Assembly: GCF_021531655.1 (NCBI RefSeq)
Contig: NZ_JADYUF010000017.1
Location: 4,195 to 68,194 of the forward strand
Length of the DNA stretch: 64,000 nucleotides
Direction of reading: 5' to 3'
Origin: Leyella stercorea
GTDB taxonomy: Bacteria; Bacteroidota; Bacteroidia; Bacteroidales; Bacteroidaceae
Part shown: positions 58,891 to 64,000 of the stretch, one piece after another
How the letters are laid out: each line of letters starts with the position of its first letter
How positions within the stretch are numbered: the stretch's first letter is position 1
Made by a program: the position numbers and the translations under genes
The notes under the pieces: generated by a model
What the model was told of the DNA's origin: nothing
What the model saw: only the letters and a program-made list of their open reading frames with translations
Database searches by the model: none

Positions 58891-59511
58891 ATGGGTAAAG
58901 TAAAAGTTAAGAAAGCGGATGTCTGGATAGATATGACTCCTATGTCCGACGTGATGGTCCTCTTGCTTACCTTCTTCATGTTGACATCAACATTCGTGAA
59001 GAACGAGGCAGTGAAGGTCGTTACACCGGGCTCAGTATCTGAAATCAAGGTACCGGAGACAAACGTCCTGACAATTCTCTGCGATAAGGAAGGCCGTATC
59101 TTCGTGGGTATGGATAACCCTAAGAAGATGGGCGACCTCGTTCAGGGCATGGCCGATCAGTATGGCGTGCAGCTTACTAAGAAGCAGTTTGAGACCGCAC
59201 AGGGCGCTGCTACTATCGGTGTTGACATGCAGGATCTGACAAGTGCGCTGAGCTTGGGCGACAAAATGAATGAGTACCAGGCTGTCAAGGGTATTCCTAC
59301 CGACAGCACCAAGACTGGCTCAATGATGAGCCAGTTCCAGGACTGGGTTAAAATGGCACGCGACAACAACGGTTCTGACATGAAGTTGGCTATCAAGGCC
59401 GACGCTGGCACACCGTACAAGGTCATCAAGAAAATGATGTCTGAGCTTCAGGATATGAACGAGAACCGTTACTTCCTGATTACGTCGCTTAAATCAAATT
59501 CGGAGGAGTAA
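58891..59511 (+). CDS. exbD: ExbD biopolymer transport protein, first copy
   Basis: The 206-residue protein has a short cytoplasmic N-terminus, then one helix with the essential Asp (MTPMSDVMVLLLTFFMLTSTF). The periplasmic domain follows. ExbD pairs with ExbB to convert proton flow into motion of TonB. The periplasmic part is longer than in E. coli ExbD (141 residues), as in many Bacteroidetes. The next exbD starts 3 nt after its stop. Confidence 0.92.
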   Translation: MGKVKVKKADVWIDMTPMSDVMVLLLTFFMLTSTFVKNEAVKVVTPGSVSEIKVPETNVLTILCDKEGRIFVGMDNPKKMGDLVQGMADQYGVQLTKKQFETAQGAATIGVDMQDLTSALSLGDKMNEYQAVKGIPTDSTKTGSMMSQFQDWVKMARDNNGSDMKLAIKADAGTPYKVIKKMMSELQDMNENRYFLITSLKSNSEE

Positions 59512-59514
59512 GAC

Positions 59515-60162
59515 ATGGCAAAGAAAAAAGCAAGCAGACAGAAAAAAATGAACACCCGCGTGGACTTCACGCCTATGGTGGACATGATGATGCTTCTTAT
59601 CACGTTCTTCATGCTCTGTACATCTTTGGCTAAACCCCAGACGATGAACTTGACTATGCCTTCGAACGATAAGAACATCTCAGATCAGGACCGCAACGCG
59701 GCCAAAGCTTCTCAGACCGTTACTATCTTTGTATGCGGTAATGACAAAATCTACCATGTCGATGGTATACCTAACTACGACGATCCCACATGCCTGAAGG
59801 AGACTTCATGGGGCAAGGACGGTATCCGTGATGTGCTTATCAAGCACGTCACAGAGGACGGTTCTACTCCAGTTGCTGACATCATGGCTGCCAAGATTCG
59901 CCTCGACCAGAAGAAGCTCGCCAATCCGGCAGCTTATCCTGACAGCGTTTACGACGCTATGTTGAGCAAAATCAAGAAGGGTGAACTCGAGAATGGTAAG
60001 GTTCCTACCATGACCATCATTATCAAGTGTACTGATGGCGCTTCTTACAAGAATATGGTAGACGCTTTGGACGAAATGACTATCTGCAGTATTGGTACGT
60101 ATGTCATTGACAAGATTAATCCGCAGGATGAAGCATTGCTTGCAAAACGCGGCATTAAGTAA
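59515..60162 (+). CDS. exbD: ExbD biopolymer transport protein, second copy
   Basis: The 215-residue protein has a basic N-terminus (AKKKASRQKKMNTR), then the ExbD helix FTPMVDMMMLLITFFMLCTSLA with the key Asp. It is a divergent paralogue of the upstream gene. Two ExbD types in one operon suggest a heteromeric ExbD dimer. It lies 3 nt after the first copy. Confidence 0.92.
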   Translation: MAKKKASRQKKMNTRVDFTPMVDMMMLLITFFMLCTSLAKPQTMNLTMPSNDKNISDQDRNAAKASQTVTIFVCGNDKIYHVDGIPNYDDPTCLKETSWGKDGIRDVLIKHVTEDGSTPVADIMAAKIRLDQKKLANPAAYPDSVYDAMLSKIKKGELENGKVPTMTIIIKCTDGASYKNMVDALDEMTICSIGTYVIDKINPQDEALLAKRGIK

Positions 60163-60196
60163 TTCAATGACTAATAATTAAAGAAAGGACAAAGAA

Positions 60197-61027
60197 ATGT
60201 CAAAAATAGATTTGATATCCAATGAATGGACTGACCTCGTCTTTGAGGGCAGAAACCAGGCATATGGAGCCTACAAGTTGCGCAAGGGTACTACCAAGCG
60301 TAACGTGTGGTCCATCATTATCGTAGCCCTTGCTGCAGTACTCCTTTTCCTCGGACTCCAACTTCAGAAAATGGCACAGGCCAACAAGACTGTTGAGAAT
60401 ACTCAGGCTGTCGAGTTGGCTCGTCTCCAGGATAAGAAGAAGGAAGTTAAGGTAGAAAAGAAGGAAATTGTTCGTACCGAACCTGAAAAGGTTGTTGAGC
60501 AGGTTAAGTCTTCAGTTAAGTTTACCGCTCCTGTCATTAAGAAGGACGAAGAGGTAAAGGAAGAAGACGAGATTAAGCTTGAGGAAGTAGAGAAGAGTAC
60601 CAAGGCTATCGGTACCTTCAACGTTGAAGGTAACGACGAGGTTGGTGGCGCAGTGCTCAAGGCTAAGGAAGAAATCAAGGCTCCGGAACCTCCTAAGCAT
60701 GTGGAGGAGACCAAGATCTTTACCGTAGTAGAGCAGATGCCTCTCTTCCCTGGTGGCGATGCAGCTCTTATGGCTTATCTTCGTGACAACATTCACTACC
60801 CGACTGTAGCTGCCGAGAACGGTGTACAGGGACGTGTTGTTGTTGGCTTCGTTGTAGAGCGTGATGGTTCTATCACCGACGTTAACGTATTGCGTTCGGT
60901 TGATCCGTCACTCGACCGTGAGGCTATGCGCGTGGTTAAGGGTATGCCACGTTGGACTCCTGGTAAGCAGAATGGCTCAGCTGTTCGTGTTAAGTACCAG
61001 GTACCTGTAACATTCCGCTTACAGTAA
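60197..61027 (+). CDS. tonB: Energy transducer TonB
   Basis: The 276-residue protein has a cytoplasmic N-terminus (MSKIDLISNEWTDLVFEGRNQAYGAYKLRKG), one helix (about 35-53) and a long charged Lys/Glu/Pro-rich linker. The TonB C-terminal domain (about 190-276) carries MPLFPGGDAALMAYLRDNIHYP and GVQGRVVVGFVVERDGSI, and ends VTFRLQ. It transmits energy to outer-membrane TonB-dependent receptors. It is the fourth gene of the operon. Confidence 0.95.
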   Translation: MSKIDLISNEWTDLVFEGRNQAYGAYKLRKGTTKRNVWSIIIVALAAVLLFLGLQLQKMAQANKTVENTQAVELARLQDKKKEVKVEKKEIVRTEPEKVVEQVKSSVKFTAPVIKKDEEVKEEDEIKLEEVEKSTKAIGTFNVEGNDEVGGAVLKAKEEIKAPEPPKHVEETKIFTVVEQMPLFPGGDAALMAYLRDNIHYPTVAAENGVQGRVVVGFVVERDGSITDVNVLRSVDPSLDREAMRVVKGMPRWTPGKQNGSAVRVKYQVPVTFRLQ

Positions 61028-61165
61028 TATTAACTGATATAGTTGCTGCCGAGCAATTCCTCTATATAAGGAGGAGTTGCCCGGTGGCAACATTTAGAAA
61101 CAACAAGACACAGCGGCGTTATTTCCAATAAACGAATAACGCCATTATTTTTATTCATAGGAATA

Positions 61166-62137
61166 ATGAGAAAGAACTTATCCTTCAAATTCATAGTAGG
61201 ATTAGCCCTTGTGGCTTTCGTCTTCGTTTCATGCGGACAGCAGAAGCGTAAGGATGGCCGCACAGACACCAACTCTTCGGGTGTGATTAGCTTTGCAGCC
61301 GATGAGAGTTTCAGTCCGATTGTTGACGAACTGAAGCAGATATTCGAGATGCAGTGTCCGGAAGCAATGGTAAAACCTATCTATACAAATGAGGTAGATG
61401 GTGTGAATATGCTTCTAAATAATAAGGTGATGCTCACCATTACGGCACGCAATTTCACTAAAAAAGAATATGATTATCTGAAGGGAACCGACCAGTTGCC
61501 CGAGGCTGTGCCTCTTGCATACGATGGAATGGCTCTCATCTGCAACAATAGCAACCTCGATTCGTGTATCACAGTCAATGATATAAAGGCTGTGTTATCT
61601 GGTAAGAAGACACGATGGAACGAGGTAAACCCCGGTTCTAAGCTTGGTGAAATTTGGGTGTGTTTCGACAACAAGAAGTCGGCAGCTGTCGACTATTGCT
61701 GTGACTCAATTCTCGGTGGCAAGCCAATAAATAGTCCTAACGTGTTTGCAGCTAAAGACTCAAAGGACGTTATTGACTATGTAGCGCGTACTCCCAATGC
61801 GATTGGTATAATAGGCAGCAATTGGCTCAACGACAAGCGCGACTCAACAAATACAACTTGGAACAAGGCCATCACCGTAATGTCGGTGTCAAAACTTGAT
61901 AAGGCAACCCCAATGAATTCGTGGAAACCATATCAGGCATGGCTGCTCAATGGCCGCTATCCGTTTGTACGCACCATTTATGCCTTGCTTAACGACCCCA
62001 AGCGTGGACTTCCATGGGGTTTTGCTCACTTTATTGAGTCGCCCCGTGGTCAGCTCATCGTGTTTAAGGCAGGTCTGCTGCCTACCCGTGGTGAGATTGC
62101 AATCCGTGATGTCAATGTGAACAACAAACCGTATTAG
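61166..62137 (+). CDS. PstS-like substrate-binding lipoprotein
   Basis: The 323-residue protein has a lipobox (FVFVSCGQQ) and a periplasmic-binding fold of the phosphate-binding type: GVISFAADESFSPIVDELKQIFE at the N-terminus, DGMALICNNSN, then RTPNAIGIIGSNWLND. It lacks a linked PstCAB permease, and its place after the tonB operon is conserved in Bacteroidetes as far as I recall. It may be a phosphate or other anion sensor rather than an importer component. It lies 138 nt after tonB, a gap with a small hairpin-like stretch. Confidence 0.82.
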   Translation: MRKNLSFKFIVGLALVAFVFVSCGQQKRKDGRTDTNSSGVISFAADESFSPIVDELKQIFEMQCPEAMVKPIYTNEVDGVNMLLNNKVMLTITARNFTKKEYDYLKGTDQLPEAVPLAYDGMALICNNSNLDSCITVNDIKAVLSGKKTRWNEVNPGSKLGEIWVCFDNKKSAAVDYCCDSILGGKPINSPNVFAAKDSKDVIDYVARTPNAIGIIGSNWLNDKRDSTNTTWNKAITVMSVSKLDKATPMNSWKPYQAWLLNGRYPFVRTIYALLNDPKRGLPWGFAHFIESPRGQLIVFKAGLLPTRGEIAIRDVNVNNKPY

Positions 62138-62206
62138 AATCCTTTAATTAAACAATAGCTTTTGCCCCACGGCTTTATAAAGTTGAATATTTAAACAACC
62201 AGAATT

Positions 62207-63631
62207 ATGAAAGCAATTAAATATCTCGTAGCAGGAGCTTTGATGCTCAGCATCGCTGCTCCAACAATGGCACAGGACGTTAAATCGCAGGTTGATGCCA
62301 TCACAAAAGTATTAGTTGACGCCAAAGGTGACGCAGTAGCGGCTAAGTCGCAGATTAAGGACTTTGTTAAGGCAAATAAGAAGAATGCCGAGGCTCTGGC
62401 TGGACTTGGACGTGCATTCCTTGTTGCCAAAAATTATGAACAGGCCAAGACTTATGCCGATATGGCAATGAAGGTAGGCAAGAATGTTTCAGCTGGTTAT
62501 ATCCTTCGTGGTGATATAGCTTCTGCAGAGGACGACGGCGGTATGGCAGCTTCATATTATGAGATGTCTACACAGCAGGCTCCTCAGGATCCTACAGCAT
62601 ATGTTAAGTATGCTCGTGTTTATCAGAAGGTAGATGCCGACGGTGCAGTAGCTATGCTTGAGAAGCTTCGCTCTGTAAAGCCGGATTATCCAGTTGATGC
62701 AGCTGCTGGTTATATGTACTCTTCAAACAACAAGTTGAAGACAGCTCTCCAGTACTACGGCAAGGTTCAGAACATTAATTCGCTCGAAGATTATATCCTT
62801 TTCGACTATGCATCTACTGCATACGTGCTTGAGGATTATGATAAGACACTCCAGCTCATTGCTGTTGGTGTTCAGAAATATCCTCATTACTCTTCGTTCT
62901 ATCGTGTAGGTATGTATGCTTCAGATAAGGTTAAGAAGTATGAGGACGCTGTTAACTATGGTAACAAGTTGTTCAATACAGCTGATACAATCAAGTACAC
63001 AGCCAACGACTACATCTACTATGCTGAGGCTCTTATGAACACAGGTAAGTTTGACGAGGCTATTGCTGCTTACAAGCATATCCCTGAGGTAGATCCGGAG
63101 AACAAGGAGACCAACAAGCTTATCTCTGGTCTTTATGTTAAGGCTCATCGCTTCCCTGAGGCTGTTGCCGCAATGGAGCAGCACATCACAGAGGTTGGCG
63201 AGAACGCTACATACAAGGAACTCGACGCTCTTGCTGACATCTACATTGATGAGGCTTCAGTAGAGGGTGCTACCGATGCAGTTAAGAAGGCTGCTTTCGA
63301 GAATGCTGATAAGGTATACGCTCGCATGGTTGAGAAGTACGACTATGCTGCAACATACGCAGTATGGAAGCGTGCTCTTATGAACCACCAGATTAATTCT
63401 GATGTTAAGGTTGGTCGTGCTTTGCCTTACTACCAGCAGTTCATCTCGCTTGTAGAGCCTAAGGCTGAGAAGACTGCTTCTGAACTCAACAAGCTTGCTA
63501 TCGCTTACACATATCTTGCAGTTCACTACATCCAGAACGACAAGAAGGATGAGGCAAAGGCTTGGGCACATAAGCTTGCAGAGATTCGTCCGGACGATCC
63601 CAATGCACAGCAGATTCTTTCTATCAAGTAA
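62207..63631 (+). CDS. Exported tetratricopeptide-repeat protein
   Basis: The 474-residue protein has a signal peptide (about 1-22, ending APTMAQ) and then TPR-like helix pairs to the C-terminus (AEALAGLGRAFLVAKNYEQAKTYADMAMKVGKNV and similar). It is rich in Ala and Lys and has highly biased codons. It probably scaffolds envelope complexes. It ends the exbB-tonB-PstS-TPR cluster and is followed by a strong terminator. Confidence 0.85.
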   Translation: MKAIKYLVAGALMLSIAAPTMAQDVKSQVDAITKVLVDAKGDAVAAKSQIKDFVKANKKNAEALAGLGRAFLVAKNYEQAKTYADMAMKVGKNVSAGYILRGDIASAEDDGGMAASYYEMSTQQAPQDPTAYVKYARVYQKVDADGAVAMLEKLRSVKPDYPVDAAAGYMYSSNNKLKTALQYYGKVQNINSLEDYILFDYASTAYVLEDYDKTLQLIAVGVQKYPHYSSFYRVGMYASDKVKKYEDAVNYGNKLFNTADTIKYTANDYIYYAEALMNTGKFDEAIAAYKHIPEVDPENKETNKLISGLYVKAHRFPEAVAAMEQHITEVGENATYKELDALADIYIDEASVEGATDAVKKAAFENADKVYARMVEKYDYAATYAVWKRALMNHQINSDVKVGRALPYYQQFISLVEPKAEKTASELNKLAIAYTYLAVHYIQNDKKDEAKAWAHKLAEIRPDDPNAQQILSIK

Positions 63632-63674
63632 TTATAATGTAAATATGTGCTGATTGGCACAAGAATAATATTTA

Positions 63675-63706
63675 AGGCGATGAACTTCGGTTCGTCGCCT
63701 TTTTTT
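63675..63706 (+). terminator. Intrinsic terminator with UUCG tetraloop
   Basis: AGGCGATGAAC (63675-63685) pairs with GTTCGTCGCCT (63690-63700), one G-U pair, closed by the loop TTCG with a C-G closing pair, and followed by T7. It lies 44 nt after the TPR stop. Confidence 0.9.
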
Positions 63707-63760
63707 GTTACATTCGAAATATGGTGTGTTACTATAGATGATAGCCTTTTGTTCGCTCTT

Positions 63761-63903
63761 CGATTCATCTCCGTTTGCTCTCCGTTATGCGTTCGTTATA
63801 CCTCCTTTATGCCTTCGTTATGTCATCGCTTAGTTAACGGAGGTAGATCGAGTTTACTACGGAGGATGAACGAATGACGAAGGAAGCACGAACGAGAGTG
63901 GTT
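63761..63903. repeat. 11-bp-period array
   Basis: Thirteen 11-bp units start at 63761, 63772, 63783 and so on to 63893; eleven of them begin with CG. The left six are T/pyrimidine-rich (CGTTATGCGTT, CGTTATACCTC, CGTTATGTCAT) and the right units are purine-rich (CGGAGGATGAA, CGAATGACGAA, GGAAGCACGAA). The two halves look like diverged inverted copies. Confidence 0.7.
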
Positions 63904-64000
63904 TGTCAAAAGTCAAACAAAATGGGTTGAACCAACGGTCACCGGCGCATAGCGGAAAGGTAAAGCCCAAAAAGCACATAGGAGGGTGTGTCAAAACTCC
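63904..64000. other. Window end without a gene
   Basis: I see no coding region between the TPR terminator and the window edge. The last bases (GTGTGTCAAAACTCC) resemble the ends of some insertion sequences, and TTTGTCAAAAGTC occurs at about 63902; there is too little sequence to call one. Confidence 0.4.

Noticed and set aside
63904..64000. Insertion-sequence end
   Set aside because: Only a short GTGTGTCAAAA-like string at the edge and no transposase; not enough to call.

Overview
The window looks like a chromosomal segment of a Bacteroidales bacterium, most likely Prevotellaceae-like. Most promoters I can place carry the Bacteroidetes -7 motif TAnnTTTG, often with TTTG or TTG about 19-20 bp upstream. 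Start codons lack Shine-Dalgarno sequences, and the one tRNA has no encoded CCA. Gene content also fits: a DUF4290 protein, a NigD-like lipoprotein, a FecR-type anti-sigma factor, GH92 and GH3 enzymes, an exbB-exbD-exbD-tonB cluster, and the order murA-rimM-dxr-rseP. This is inference from gene content, not a species call.

Layout. 1-6.2 kb: the end of an aminopeptidase P gene, a DMT exporter, and a MacAB-like ABC efflux operon (ATPase, two permeases, adaptor). Every junction of that operon contains a dispersed repeat. 6.4-14.7 kb: an AT-richer defence island on the minus strand. It has a decayed Rpn-type nuclease gene and a six-ORF operon: BRO-N protein, a 38-codon ORF, a DPPY amino-methyltransferase, a cytosine-5 methyltransferase, a McrB-like AAA+ protein and a DUF2357/PD-(D/E)XK nuclease. 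15.4-22.6 kb: a MORN/GH25 lysozyme lipoprotein with a protease-like partner, then PASTA, rluD, ddl, an acyltransferase and a NigD-like protein. 22.7-32.5 kb: rubrerythrin and a long minus-strand housekeeping run (nadD, gmk, yicC, BI-1, rseP, dxr, rimM, murA, DUF4290, tsaB). 32.7-40.6 kb: GH3 glucosidase, a vapD toxin-like pair, GH92 mannosidase, OmpA lipoprotein, and a fecR gene with an internal stop. 40.7-51.3 kb: trpS, a two-domain hydrolase, tRNA-Leu, mannose-1-phosphate guanylyltransferase, HIT, greA, GNAT, patatin, two glycosyltransferases and SprT. 51.4-56.5 kb: TlpA, a RecD-like helicase, MscS, DacB and a PH-like protein. 56.6-63.6 kb: an aminotransferase, then exbB-exbD-exbD-tonB with a PstS-like lipoprotein and a TPR protein.

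The feature that stands out most is non-coding. At least three dispersed repeat systems fill intergenic gaps. (i) 22-bp-period arrays with an AAAAGGA-N-TCCTTTT dyad, so A4 and T4 tracts alternate every 11 bp (four loci). (ii) Heptanucleotide arrays of the form AAYTCNN, arranged as inverted pairs (six loci). (iii) Paired GC-rich palindromes whose two arms co-vary (two loci). A further 11-bp-period array lies at 63761-63903. Other points of interest are the mixed-chemistry modification-dependent or restriction operon, a terminator-like hairpin in the greA leader, a 21-bp duplication separating tlpA from sprT, and MurA with Asp in place of the fosfomycin-target Cys. No computation or database search was run. 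Family calls come from reading motifs in the translations.
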